DNA from: Azolla caroliniana
Lineage: Eukaryota > Polypodiophyta
NCBI GenBank assembly: GCA_043228905.1
Contig: JBHGNT010000011.1
Location: 12,586,001 to 12,650,000, forward strand
Direction of reading: 5' to 3'
Length of the DNA: 64,000 nucleotides
A model generated the notes under the pieces. It was not told the DNA's origin. It did not search any database and worked only from the letters and a program-made list of their open reading frames with translations. This document shows positions 31,944 through 42,956 of the stretch, piece by piece. A program made the translations under genes and the position numbers. Within the stretch, counting starts at the first letter, position 1, and each line of letters starts with the position of its first letter.

Positions 31944-32800
31944 ATGGACGATTCGTTGGGAGGCATGTTCAAGCTCACCGACTCCAACTACTCAGTGTGG
32001 AAGTCGAAGATGAGGGACATGCTCGTGGTTAAAGATCTTTGGTTACCGGTTCAGTTCGGGGACAAGAGACCGGACAAAATCGATGCCACGATATGAGAGG
32101 TGATGCACATGAAGACAACGGCATACATACGGTACTTCATCGACATGAGTTTATACAACAACTTCAATGAAGAGAGCAAGGCTCATGAGCTCTGGGAGAA
32201 GATCAGCATTATGTTTCAGAACAGAAATGTTGTTAATCAGGTTTCGATATTTCGGAAGCTAGTAAGACTTCGGTACCAAGATGGCTCCGGCATGGCGGAG
32301 CACATGAATGCCTTCCAGGGGCTGATCCACCAGGCAACATCATTGGAAGTACCTCTCGCTGATGAGGTATTAGCACTACTCCTGCTCGGTTCCCTCCCAG
32401 ATAGTTGGGAGACGTTGGTTGTCACTTTGGGCAACGCCGGGCTGGAAGGGAAACAATTATCCCTAGCAAGAGTGAAGCTGAGCTAGCTAGATGAGGAGGC
32501 GCGTCGGAAAGACAAGGATACGAGCTCTGACTCCAAAGCGCTCCTTACCGAATCGGAATGCGGAAGACAAAGGGACCGTAGTCCCCAGAACTGAGAAAAG
32601 TCCGGGACACGGTCAAAGTCAAGGGGGAGGCCTACTTGCTTCTATTGCGGCAAGCCGGGACACTTCCAGAAGAACTATCGGCACTTCAGAAAAGACAAGG
32701 AAACCGACGGTACCGATTCGAAGCGGACACCGGACCGGAACGGTAAAGACCGAAGGGGACCGGACCGGAAGGGAACAACGGCAATCGCGGCAAGTGAAGA
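31944..32800 (+). pseudogene. Copia C gag
   Basis: Starts MDDSLGGMFKLTDSNYSVW, the typical N-terminus of this copia Gag type. It continues with HELWEKISIMFQNRNVVNQV and LLLLGSLPDSWETLVVTLGN. Stops at 32094, 32484 and about 32592 interrupt a single frame. The zinc knuckle near 32640 is CFYCGKPGHFQKNY, with the last Cys changed to Tyr. Confidence 0.85.
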
Positions 32801-32804
32801 AGAG

Positions 32805-33772
32805 TTGATGCTCATCACCGAGGAGAGTGAGTTGAACCTTGCCGGCGACGAGAGAACATGGGTTGTCGATTCCGGAGCATCGTTCCACCTTACCCCGGAC
32901 CGGAAATGCTTCTCATCCTACACAACAGGTGATCATGGCTGTGTCCGGATGGGGAATGAAGGTACATGCCGAATTGTTGGCATAGGAGACGTGTGGTTGA
33001 CAACACCAACCAGATGCAAGCTACTACTAAAGGATGTCTGACACGTTCCGGAGGTTCGACTGAACCTGATATCAGCCAGTCAGCTAGATGATGAAGGCTA
33101 CACGGGTAGCATTCGGAACGGAGTCATGAAATTCAGCAAAGGGAGCCTAATAGTGGCTTGGGCCCGGAAGGTCAACACGTTATACCTGATGAATGCCCGG
33201 TTATGCCCGGAAGAAGTGAACAGGGCTTCCGACACTACTGGTGAGCTATGGCACAAGAGACTGTGTCACATGAGCGTGAAGGGGATGAAGAGGCTTGCCG
33301 ATGACAACCTCATTCTGGTGAAGAACGTGCATCTTGAGAGGTGCACCGACTGCCTAGCCGGTAAGCAAAACCGGACCTCCTTCCAATCAAGGCCACCGAT
33401 GAGACATAATGCACCATTGGAGTTGGTGCATACCGATGTGTGCCATGCCGGAGCGCAGTACTTCGTGACGTTCATAGATGACCACAACATGAGGCTGTGG
33501 GCCACACCGTTGAAGATGAAGGATCAGATGTTATCTGTCTTTAAGGAGCTCCACGCAAGAGTGGAAAGAGAAACCGGACGGAAGCTTAAGGCGGTTCGAG
33601 CAGATAACGGAGGGGAATACCGGGGGCAGTTTGAGGAGTACTGCCACTTGAAGGGAATCCGGCTCGAATTGACTGTGCCGAAGACGCCGGAACTAAATGG
33701 GCTAGCCGAGAGGATGAACCGGACCATAATGGAGAGGGTCCAGAGTATGCTAGCACATGCTAAACTACCCAA
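32805..33772 (+). pseudogene. Copia C protease and integrase first part
   Basis: Same frame as gag. The protease has WVVDSGASFHLTPDR. A TGA at about 33039-33041 is followed by the pre-integrase module LWHKRLCHMSVKGM and CTDCLAGKQNRTSF. The integrase core has LELVHTDVC, FIDDHNMRLWATPL, VRADNGGEYRG and ELNGLAERMNRTIMERV. It is cut at 33772 (CCCAA) by gypsy D and resumes at 39419. Confidence 0.88.
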
Positions 33773-33802
33773 TGTCATGAACCCATGACCATTATGGTGT
33801 CA

Positions 33803-33865
33803 CCCGGACTTGAACCTCGAACCTTGTAATCCATACTTGAAAACCTCAACCATTAAGATAGCTTA
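33803..33865 (-). other. tRNA-like module in gypsy D 5' LTR
   Basis: On the minus strand TAGCTATCTTAATGGTTGAG (A-box / D-arm-like) is followed by an anticodon-arm-sized gap and CGAGGTTCAAGTCCGGG (B box / T-arm). No full acceptor stem is seen. Confidence 0.5.
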
Positions 33866-33930
33866 TTGTTATATGAAACAATAAAAGCTACTTCTTGTAT
33901 TACATTGATTATTGTAAAACCTCTAGATTA

Positions 33931-33994
33931 TTCTAGAATGTTCAAGAATGTCCTAGAGCATTCTAGGTCTAGAACATTCTAGAACATTCTAGAA
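33931..33994. promoter_or_regulatory. Heat-shock elements in gypsy D 5' LTR
   Basis: At 33931-33948 four alternating units read TTC-GAA-TTC-GAA with 2-base spacers. At 33972-33994 five perfect units read GAA-TTC-GAA-TTC-GAA, also with 2-base spacers. This is the canonical binding pattern of heat-shock transcription factors. They lie 25-100 bp upstream of the TATA box. Confidence 0.8.
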
Positions 33995-34018
33995 ATCTCT
34001 AAGCTATTCTATAGGAAC

Positions 34019-34030
34019 CTATAAATAAGG
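34019..34030 (+). promoter_or_regulatory. TATA box of gypsy D 5' LTR
   Basis: CTATAAATAAGG lies downstream of the heat-shock elements. It is missing from the 3' LTR because of a deletion of about 120 bp. Confidence 0.7.
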
Positions 34031-34282
34031 GCATACATGTATTATCAAATCAATTCGAATCAACACCAGTCTTTAGCTCTCATTACATATCTTGTATCCA
34101 TTCTCTTTCTTTCTCTATCTTATACATCCATTCTTCTCTTAGTATTTTGTTCCTTTCTTCTCGTGTTCTCTAATATCCTTCTTCCATCACTCTATCTTTT
34201 ATCCTTGGTTCTGACAGTTTGATTCGAATTCTCTCTCTCTCTCTCTCTCTCTCTTATCCTCCTTTGTAACCATCCTGAAACC

Positions 34283-35444
34283 ATGGCTGCCATTAACTCA
34301 AAAGAATATCTCACCCTTGTTGCAAAAATGGAGAACCTTAAATCCAAGTTCGCATCTCTTGAAGTAGAGAATCAACGTCTACTTGGGGATCTACAAAAGG
34401 TTACTATAGAGAAGCAACAACAACAAGAGGAGTTCACGCGACGAGTGCAACAATTAGAGTCGACAATCGTAGTGTTACAACAACAAAGGGTTGAAGGTCA
34501 CGGACTTATCAAGGAGCCCAAAATTAGCCTCCCAGCTAAATTTGATGGGTCAAGGGCGCATTTCCGAGGTTTCTTGAATCAAGTACGGTTGGTGATTCAA
34601 ATGCATCCCGCGCATTATCCAACAGATGCATCACGAGTCGGGCTAGTGGGCACCTTATTGACTAGCATAGCATTGTCGTGGTTTGCTCCATTGCTAGAGA
34701 CCAATTCTCCTCTACTGAATAATTTCGAGGAATTTATCAAGGAATTTAAGGCTTGTTTCAGAGATACTGATGGGGCGAGAACAACTATCAACAAGATTCG
34801 TACACTTCGTCAAGGTGATCAACCAGCTTCGACATGCTGCCAATTTCCGTCTCATCACAAGAGATATTCCTTGGGATGAACAAGCCCTAATGGAGCAATT
34901 CCGTTCAGGCCTTTGTAGTGATGTCAAAGACTTACTTCCTACCTTCCCCGAGGATCCAAGGTCACTTACAGAAGCTATTAGTCGAGCAATACGGTGTGAT
35001 AATCGCCTTTTTGAACGTCGATGTGAGCGACAACAACAAATAACAAGATCAAGATTCACACCAACTTATGCATCAGTAACGGCGCAATCATCCCCAAGGC
35101 AAATGTATAGCCCTGCTCCAACTCCAAGGCAAACACGTAGTCCAGTCCCAATGGATAGTCCTGCACCCATGGAGATCGATATGACTCAACAACGAGGGCC
35201 ATTGTCAGACGAAGAGAAGCAACGTCGTCGAGCAAACCATCTATGCTTATATTGCGGAGGTTCAGGACATATAGCCATTCATTGCTCCCGTAAGCCGAGA
35301 CGTCAAGTAAATCAAATTCACTATGACAATAAAAATGAGTCCAACATTTTAGAAGCAGTTAGTGAATCTAATATTATGAATAATCCACCCTTGTCAAATA
35401 AATTTGAAGTCCTAAGCCAATTAGAAGAGGAGTCAAACGAATAA
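34283..35444 (+). pseudogene. Gypsy D gag
   Basis: Begins MAAINSKEYLTLVAKMENL with a coiled-coil-like N-terminus rich in Glu/Gln (about residues 10-70). The capsid region has KFDGSRAHFRGFLNQVRLVI and SRVGLVGTLLTSIALSWFAP. A small indel near 34835 shifts the frame, which continues as HAANFRLITRDIPWDEQALM and ends with a zinc knuckle CLYCGGSGHIAIHC and a stop at 35444. The ATG in ACCATGGCT is a good plant start context. Confidence 0.87.
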
Positions 35445-35470
35445 GTCCGGCCAAAATAGGAGCCATTTGG

Positions 35471-36010
35471 TTGGACAACCCTAGATATGTACAACCTAGT
35501 GTGGGTTCCATTTCTTCCAAGCATGTTAGTAGAGTCTTCTCAACCCTAGTACAAGTTAGGACACCCAGTTGTCAACTTCAAGTCCAAGCCCTCTTAGATA
35601 CTGGAGCCAATTCTTGTTTCATGGATAGAGATTTTGCCCAAAAACACCAAATATCCTTGCATACACTTCCTTGTCCAGTTTCCGTAGTAATGATTGGTGG
35701 ACGCCCCATAGCTTCCAGGAAGATATTTGAAGAGTCTGAGCCAATACACATACTCTTGGGTGATTTTGGATGTGTAGTTTCCTTTAACATAATCCGTAGT
35801 CCTGAGCATCCAATTGTCCTCGGTTTGCCATGGTTCGAGCTACATAACCCTAGAATCGATTGGAGGAAGCGAGAAATTAGGTGCCCTTTAGCAGAAAATA
35901 TCATTGTCAAGGATCAAACTCGGGATTATCCTCCTAAAGTATATAGTTCTACCGATGCACCATATCCTTCTCATCAAATTTCCGCCATCACATTGCAACA
36001 ATTGTACTAA
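35471..36010 (+). pseudogene. Gypsy D aspartic protease
   Basis: The protease frame carries VQALLDTGANSCFMDRDFAQ (D-T-G-A active site) and HPIVLGLPWFELHNPRIDW, the usual flap and downstream part. It overlaps the start of the RT frame by about 100 bases and is separated from it by a frameshift. Confidence 0.85.
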
Positions 36011-37775
36011 GTGGGAGGCAAGGAGGACCTTTTTCTTATTTGCAGTATCAGTGACACCTTCTAGTGTCACTCAAGGGAATTCAGACATCCAAATTCCCAA
36101 AAAATGTCAAGATTATGCTGATGTTTTCGACAAAGTCAAAGCTAGTGTTCTTCCAAAGCATCGGTCGTACGACTGTCCTATTGATCTCCAACTAGGAAAA
36201 GAGCCACCGTGGGGTCCAATTTACAATTTATCACCCACTGAGCTTGAGGTTCTTCGAGAATACATCGAGGAAAATCTTGTACATGGGTTTATTCGACATT
36301 CAAAGTCTCCAGCCGGTGCTCCTATCTTTTATGTGAAGAAAAAGGATGGCTCCCTTTGTTTGGTTGTGGACTATCGAGGCTTAAATAAAGTCACCATAAG
36401 GAATAGGTATGCTTTACCTTTAATCTCCAATCTCTTAGAACGCATTGGTGGGGCAAAGCATTTTACAAAAATTGATCTACGGGGTGCATATAATCTTGTT
36501 CGAATTCGGCCGGGAGATGAGTGGAAAACAACATTTCGTACTCGGTATGGTCATTTCGAGTATACAGTCATGCCTTTCGGGCTCACAAATGCACCTGCAG
36601 TATTCCAACATATGTCAAATGACATCTTCCGGGATTTCTTGGATATTTTTCTAATCATCTACCTAGATGATCAATTGATTTACTCTGAAACACAGGGGGA
36701 GCATGATATACATGTGCGGCAAGTACTTGAACGCCTAAGGAAGTATGGTCTTTATGCCAAACTTGAGAAATGTAGTTTTGATTGCAAACAAGTCGAATTT
36801 TTGGGATACACTATTTCATCCCAGGGTGTTTTCATGGACATGGACCCGGCAAAAGTCCAAACAATATTGGAATGGAAACCCCCATGCTCAGTTCGGGATG
36901 TCCAGTGTTTCCTCGGATTTGCGAACTTCTATCGCAAATTCATACATAATTATTCAAGCATTGTGTTGCCCCTTACTCAACTCACCAAGAAAAATCAAGC
37001 ATTTTTTTGGAGTATTGAAGCAGACAAGGCTTTTACGCAGCTGAAAGAGGCATTCACATCAGCACCCATCCTAGCACATATTGATCCTGAAAAGCCATTT
37101 ACTATTGAGGTAGATGCATCGGACTTTGCATTGGGGAGTATCCTATCGCAACCAGGTGAGGACGGGCAGACACATCCAATCACGTTTCACTCAAGAAAAT
37201 TTACTGTTTCGGAGATAAACTATGAGGTGCATGACAAGGAGTTACTAGCTGTGGTCGACTCATTTGAGCAATGGCATCATTTTCTAGAAGGATCACCTCA
37301 TCAGATTATCATTTATAGTGATCACAAAAATCTCACATATTTTCAAACAGCTCGAGTATTAAATAGACGCCAAGCTTGGTGGGCCCAATTTCTAACGCGT
37401 TTCAATTTCAAGATCATTTTTCGCCCCGGAAAACAACAAGGGAAAGCAAATGCTTTTTCTCGGCGTTCATATCTAGCACTTCGACCTGGAGATCCGGCCA
37501 TTGACAATCAAAAGCAAATTCTCCTCGGGCCATCAAAGCTACAGGTAACAACAATTTATGCCACACCACTTGATTCTACCCTTCTTGACACTATTCGGCA
37601 ACAACTTCATTCAGATGATTTCGCTAAGGATGTCTTAGCCCACTGTGGTTCAAGTCGTCCATCTTGCTCCACATTGCCAAGGTCATCTCAACATTATCAG
37701 GACTTCAAGTGGCAAGATGGCTTACTCTTCTACAAGAATCTCCTTTACGTCCCCGACGGATCACCCCGACTTTAA
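35904..37775 (+). pseudogene. Gypsy D reverse transcriptase and RNase H
   Basis: An open frame of 623 residues. RT shows SPAGAPIFYVKKKDGSL, FTKIDLRGAYNLVRI (catalytic Asp), [26 protein letters not shown] (YLDD) and FLGFANFYRKFI. RNase H has FTIEVDASDFALGSILSQ, YEVHDKELLAVV and YSDHKNLTYFQ. The tether QQGKANAFSRRS replaces the usual ADALSR. It ends with TAA at 37773, after which integrase continues in the same frame. Confidence 0.9.
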
Positions 37776-39107
37776 GTGTTGGAACATTGTCATGATGCCC
37801 CCATGGCTGGACATTTTGGTATTTCCAAGACCATTGAGCTGGTGAAACGTTCGTTTTGGTGGCCTCACTTGCAAAAATTTGTCGAAGATTATGTTCGCAC
37901 TTGTGACACTTGCTATCGCACCAAAATACCTCGGCATCACCCTAATGGCTTACTACAACCATTACCCCCTCCCAACAAGCCATGGCTGTCTATTTCTATG
38001 GATTTCATTACAGATTTTCCACCTTCCAAAGGCTTTGATACTATTTTAACAGTAGTGGATCGGTTCACCAAGATGGCACATTTTGTACCATGTGTAAAGA
38101 CCATCAATAGTGAAGAAACTGCAGATCTCATTATGTGTGAAGTGTTTCGCCATCATCGTCTCCCGAATGATATTATTAGCGATCGAGGTCCTCAATTTAT
38201 CTCACACTTTTGGAAGCACCTATGGGCAGGCCTCAAAATCTCTTCCAAACTCTCTTCAGCTTATCATCCACAAATTGATGGACAAATAGAGCGCACAAAT
38301 CAAATGCTCGAGCAATATCTTCAATGTTTCATTAGTTATCAACAAGATGATTGGAGTAATATTTTACATCTTGTTGAGTTTGCATGCAACAACACGGTCC
38401 ACTCTTCTACCAAAGTTACACCTTTCTTTGCCTACACTGGCAACCACCCTCGATGGTGTCTACTGGATCTTCCCGAGGTGTCACAAAACCCTAGTGCGGC
38501 GCATCACCTCCACCGACTACAACAAATCCAGTTCGAGTTATCATCACATCTTTAGAACGCGCAAGCATACCATAAGACCAATGATGATCGACATCGTCTT
38601 AAGTCTCCATTTAAGGTTGGTGACCGTGTATGGTTGCTTCGTCGTCACATCAAGACTACCCGACCGTGTGTTAAGCTTGACTATCAATGCTTAGGTCCTT
38701 TTGTCATCACGGCGCAGATTAATGATGCAACATTTCGTTTTAACCTTCCTGCACATATGCGGCTTCACCCTGTGTTTCATAGCTCTCTTTTGGAACCTTG
38801 TTGCACCTCTTTAATTCCTAATCGTGTCGTGCCACCACCGCCTTCTGTACAACTTGTGGACGGCCCCGAATACGAGGTAGCTGCTATTCTCGATTCTAAG
38901 ATTGTGCGCAATAAGCTTTATTATCTAGTTGATTGGCTCGGTTATCCTCCGAGTGATCGCACTTGGGAACCCATTGATAACGTTTGTAATGCTGAAGCTC
39001 TGGTCAACGACTTCCATCATCACTATCCAAACAAGCCCGGCCCAACAATGTTAACGCCGACTTCCACTCGGTGTTCTCGAAGGAAGGATAGTGTCATGAA
39101 CACATGA
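37776..39107 (+). pseudogene. Gypsy D integrase and chromodomain
   Basis: The HHCC region (VLEHCHDAPMAGHFGISKT, TCDTCYRTK) precedes the core with LSISMDFITDFPP, IISDRGPQFISHFW and AYHPQIDGQIERTNQML. A TAG at 38553 is the only break. The C-terminal part has FKVGDRVWLLRRHIK and HPVFHSSLLEP. The chromodomain follows: EYEVAAILDSKIVRNKLYYL, DWLGYPPSDRTWEP. Such a domain guides insertion to histone-marked chromatin in chromoviruses. The stop codon TGA at 39105-39107 lies inside the 3' LTR. Confidence 0.9.
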
Positions 39108-39413
39108 CCATTATGGCGTCACCCGGACTTGAACCTCGAACCTTGTAATCCATACTTGAAAACCTCAACCATTAGGATAGCTTATTGTTATATGAAATAG
39201 TAAAAGCTACTTCTTGTATTACATTGATTATTGTAAAACCTCTAGATTATTCTAGAATGTTCTAGAATGTCCTAGATCATTACATATCTTGTATCCATTC
39301 TCTTTCTTTCTCTATTTTATACATCCATTCTTCTCTTAGTATTTCGTTCCTTTCTTCTCGTGTTCTCTAATATCCTTCTTCCATCACTCTATCTTTTATC
39401 CTTGGTTCTGACA
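39092..39413 (+). repeat. 3' LTR of gypsy D, internally deleted
   Basis: 322 bp against 444 bp in the 5' copy. The missing block holds the five-unit heat-shock cluster and the TATA box; the proximal four-unit cluster is kept (39250-39267). The head hairpin is retained. Confidence 0.9.
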
Positions 39414-39885
39414 CCCAAGACGTTTTGGGCTGAGGCGCTGTCGACAGCGACGTATGTGATAAACAGATCACCCTCGGTGCCCTTGGATGGAGACACGTCG
39501 TAAAAGGTGTGGACCGGTAAGGAAGTGTCCTACTGGCATTTGAAGGTGTTCGGGTGTCTCACGTACGTGCATGTTGTTAAGGACCGGAGAGGAAAGTTGG
39601 ATCCAAAGACCTGGCCATGCATATTCCTCGGATACGGTGATGATGAGTTCGGCTACCGAGTGTGGGATCTGGTTGACAAGAAGGTTTTTCGGAGCCGAGA
39701 TATTATCTTCATGGAGGACAAGACTCTTGCCAATTGGGAGTCGAAGAAGAAGATAATGAACTCCGATGAGATTCGGACCCACACGGCTAAGAGCCGATTG
39801 ACACTCGAGGAACCAGCCGGTTACGATGAGGATACCGAACTGGCAGAAGAAGAAGTAGAGGAAGTTGAAACCGGAACCGGCCAAG
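39414..39885 (+). pseudogene. Copia C integrase end and linker
   Basis: After the second CCCAA copy the integrase goes on with KTFWAEALSTATYVINRSPS, a TAA at about 39500, then HLKVFGCLTYVHVVKDRRGK and CIFLGYGDDEFGYRVWDL. An acidic linker (EDTELAEEEVEEVETGTG) is cut at 39885 by the hAT-like element. Confidence 0.87.
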
Positions 39886-40719
39886 CAAGGTTGTTAGGTA
39901 CTTTAGGTACGGTACGGATACCATACGTATTTAACGTATTAATACCCGTATAGTACCTCCCAATTTAAAAATACATTAAATACGTTTTCTTAATATGTTA
40001 AATACTTATAAAATATGTATTTTACGTATTTTACGTATAGTACGTTAAATACTTCTAGAATTTGAAAATTATTTACCTTTCTAAAAAATATCTATAATAT
40101 TGTAAAAAACATCTATGTTTACACAATTTTATGATGTACAATAATAGTTCTACATCCTAAAATGCATATAAGACATTTGAACATTTTACATCCTAAAATA
40201 CCTGTAGTAATATGGATGTCGACATTCCTTTATTCTATAAATCAGTGTAAGTGTGTATCATCACGATGTTCTACTTCAAATTGTAATTATTTACAATTAT
40301 GCCTTCATAGATTGAGGAATCGTTTACGATTATCACACTCATGATAGGTTTCTCTTTTCTTCGTTTTCTTCTTCTTCTTCTTCTATCTTCTGCGATTATC
40401 ACACTCAGGACAAGTTTATGTCTTCTTTTCTCTCTTCTTCTTCATCTTCTTCATCGTCGTCTCTTCTATTCTTCTTCCTTCCTTCCTCTGGCTTCTTTTT
40501 CACTAAAATATTTTTTTTCTTTTGCTTTTGGTTAGGGTTTTACTTACATTTTCTTTATAAATACGTATTATACCTGTTTTTTTATAAATACGTAAAATAC
40601 CGTATTGGACAAATGTACATGATATTTGATTAAACAACATTGAGGTATAGTACGTACTATACCAATGATGAGGTACTATACGTATTTAAACGTTAAATAC
40701 GGGTACGTAAACAACCATG
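39886..40719. mobile_element. Non-autonomous hAT-like element (834 bp)
   Basis: It is bounded by the 8-bp duplication CGGCCAAG (39878-39885 and 40720-40727), the size typical of hAT. The ends are imperfect inverted repeats: CAAGGTTGTTAGGTAC at the left and CATGGTTGTTTACGTAC as complement of the right. The subterminal regions are full of TACGTATTT/AAATACGTA motifs, as expected for transposase binding. There is no transposase. Removing it with one duplication restores the copia C frame. Confidence 0.88.
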
Positions 40720-40727
40720 CGGCCAAG

Positions 40728-41292
40728 ACCCCGAATCGGATTCGAATGAAGAACAAATAGAGGAGCCGGTTGCCGAAAGCCAAAGACGGAGATATCCTCT
40801 CAGAGAGAGAAGGCCCCCTTGGAGATTTCCGAATGCAGAGCATGTGCTGCTAACCGATGAGGGGGAGCTAGAAAGCTTCGAAGAAGCGAAGGATGACACC
40901 CATAGCCGCAAGTGGTTGAGTGCCATGCAGGACGAGATGGATGCCCTGCATGAGAACCACACGTATGAATTGGTGGAGTTGCCAAAAGGAAAGAGGGCAC
41001 TCCGAAACAAGTGGGTGTACAAGTTGAAACCGGGAGATGCCGGCAACCCTCCAAGGTACAAAGCCAGGATCGTGGTGAAGGGGTTCCAGCAGAAGAAGGG
41101 CGTGGACTTCGACGAGATATTTGCCCCGGTAGTAAAGATGACTTCCATCCGAACGGTGTCGAGCATAGTGGCAAGCATGGACCTCGAGGTAGAGCAGTTA
41201 GACGTGAAGACGACGTTCCTCCACGGCGACCTTGAAGAGGAGATCTACATGCAGCAACCGGAGGGATTTGTGAAGACCAAGTCAAGATACGG
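40728..41292 (+). pseudogene. Copia C RT N-terminal part
   Basis: It runs from the linker PVAESQRRRYPLRERRPPWR to RKWLSAMQDEMDALHENHTY, RYKARIVVKGFQQKKGVDFD, EIFAPVVKMTSIRTV and LEVEQLDVKTTFLHGDL, where the first catalytic Asp is kept. It then stops at EGFVKTKSRYGC. The next conserved region (palm with YVDD) is missing. Confidence 0.87.
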
Positions 41293-42229
41293 ATGTTGAA
41301 GAAGGCCCTGAACCGAACCTTCTCAATGAACGACTTGGGTCTGGCAAGACAGATGTTGGGGATGCATATCATCCGAGACCAGCCAACGAAGCAATTGTGG
41401 TTGTCACAGGAGAAGTACGTGACAAAGGTGCTACAGCGGTTCAACATATCAGATGCGAAACCGGTTGGATCGACTCTTCCGGCAAACTGCAGGTTATCCG
41501 GTAAGCAAAGCCCAAAGACGAAGGCAGAGAAGGCAGATATGATGAAGATACCATATGCCTCTGCCGTCGGGAGCCTAATGTACGCAATGGTGTGTACCCG
41601 ACTAGATATCGGATATGCAGTCGGAGTGGTGAGCCGGTTTATGAGCAATCCCGGCAAGGAGCACTGGAATGCGGTAAAATGGATACTCCGATACTTGAAA
41701 GGCACCTCAAGTATGTGTCTCTGATTCGGCTCCGGTAAACCCCAACTTGACGGTTTCACCGATTCGGATATGTCAACTGATGTAGATACCAGCCAATCAA
41801 AATCCGGATATGTCATGACTCATAACATATGCGGGGGGAGCTGTTTCGTGGCAATCGAGGTTGCAGAAGACGGTTGCGTTGTCAACCACGGAAGCGGAGT
41901 ACATGGCGGTTGTAAAAGCCGGCAAGGAAATACTATGGATGAAGGACTTCATCGAAGAGCTAGGGATCCGGCAAGAGGAATACCGGCTCTATTGCGATAG
42001 TCAAAGTGCCATCCACCTTGCGAAGAACGCAGCGTATCATTCCAGGACGAAGCACATCCAACGGAGGTACCACTGGATTTGGGAGCGAGTAGAAGACCGA
42101 GAGTTCGTGCTGACGAAGATCCACATGGAGGAGAACGGGTCGGATATGCTGACCAAGGTGCTAACGCCTGACAAGCTAGACGCATGCCGGAAGGGGATCG
42201 GATTGACGAGGCATCCCATGCCAGAGTGA
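41293..42229 (+). pseudogene. Copia C RT remainder and RNase H
   Basis: It continues with FSMNDLGLARQMLGMHIIRD, VGSLMYAMVCTRLDIGYAVG and HWNAVKWILRYLKGT. RNase H is FTDSDMSTDVDTSQSKSGYV, then after a frameshift VALSTTEAEYMAVVKAGKEI and HSRTKHIQRRYHWIWERV, with a normal copia end MLTKVLTPDKL and stop at 42229. A polypurine tract AAGGGGGAGTT follows. Confidence 0.87.
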
Positions 42230-42239
42230 AGGGGGAGTT

Positions 42240-42951
42240 TGTTAGGATCTCGGTCCCTCCGGATGGGATACGAAGGCCCGACATCGGAAGACCCGGTGAG
42301 AACCGGATGTGGAGTACCCGGCAACGGAAGACCCGGTGAGAACTGGATGTGGAGTACCCAGAACCGGATGATGTAGACCCGGTGAGAACCGGATGACGAG
42401 TACCCGGCAAGGAAGACCCAATGAGAACCGGATGTTGCAGGCCCGGTGAGAACCTCTCACCGGATGAAGGGACATATACGTAGATATGTTTCTAAGAGCC
42501 CATTGGGGCTATATCTGTAAATAGACCTAATGTGATATTAGTATAAATGTGACCTAGGGCAAGCAGTGTTTTTTTTGGGGGGGGGATCATAGTTGTTGTT
42601 ATTATCTTTGTATAGTGTAATTGGTGTAACGACTGTACTAAGAGAGAGAGAGAGAGAGAGAGAGAGCGATACAGAGCATGTCTCTGTTGTAACCGCCGCC
42701 AGGCGAAGAGTTTGTGGACTCCCGCCGCCAGGTCGTTTCCTCTGCTCTCTGTTGTACTCCTTGACATAGTGATAGTTTGGAGTCTGTGGACTCCCGTGGT
42801 TTTTCCCTCTCAGGGTTTTCCACGTTAACATCCTGTGTATTCTCTTTCTGTTTGTGTACTTACCTCCATTCCCATTTCTTCTGTGTTTGGTTGTCATCAA
42901 GTGATCTACGCTTCGGTTGTGGTCAAAGATTATTCCGCATATTTCTCGTCA
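42240..42951 (+). repeat. 3' LTR of copia C
   Basis: 712 bp. It has about one more copy of the CCGGTGAGAACCGG unit than the 5' LTR. It contains a stem CCGGTGAGA-ACC-TCTCACCGG near 42445. ACCTT, the target duplication, follows. Confidence 0.9.
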
Positions 42952-42956
42952 ACCTT

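Larger units (their letters stand above)
33773..34216 (+). repeat. 5' LTR of gypsy D
   Basis: 444 bp. The head is a hairpin, GTCATG-AACC-CATGAC. Then come an antisense tRNA-like module (33803-33865), two clusters of heat-shock elements (33931-33948 and 33972-33994) and a TATA box CTATAAATAAGG at 34019-34030. A TGG-type primer site does not directly follow the LTR. Confidence 0.92.
33773..39413 (+). mobile_element. Gypsy D, chromovirus with heat-shock-element LTR
   Basis: LTRs at 33773-34216 and 39092-39413 start TGTCATGAAC and end TTCTGACA. The target duplication is CCCAA (33768-33772 and 39414-39418). It has gag, protease, RT, RNase H, integrase and a chromodomain, and is related to H. The pol frame has only two in-frame stops, the fewest defects in the window, so it may be fairly young. 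Its length plus the duplication is a multiple of three, so the copia C frame is kept in phase on both sides. Confidence 0.93.
31261..42951 (+). mobile_element. Copia C, Ty1/copia element carrying two nested insertions
   Basis: LTRs at 31261-31912 and 42240-42951 start TGTTAGGATC and end CTCGTCA. The target duplication is ACCTT (31256-31260 and 42952-42956). Its order is gag, protease, integrase, RT, RNase H. Gypsy D interrupts integrase and a hAT-like element interrupts the integrase-RT linker; without them it is about 5.2 kb. Part of RT including the YVDD site is missing. It lies in the RNase H of gypsy A. Confidence 0.92.

Noticed and set aside
18795-40719. The hAT remnant as source of the 834-bp hAT-like element
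   Set aside because: I could not find the CAAGGTTGTT-type ends around the transposase remnant, so no link is supported.
40800-41816. Long minus-strand open frame of 338 residues
   Set aside because: It lies antisense to the RT/RNase H of copia C, whose plus-strand frame has clear family motifs; the antisense frame shows none.
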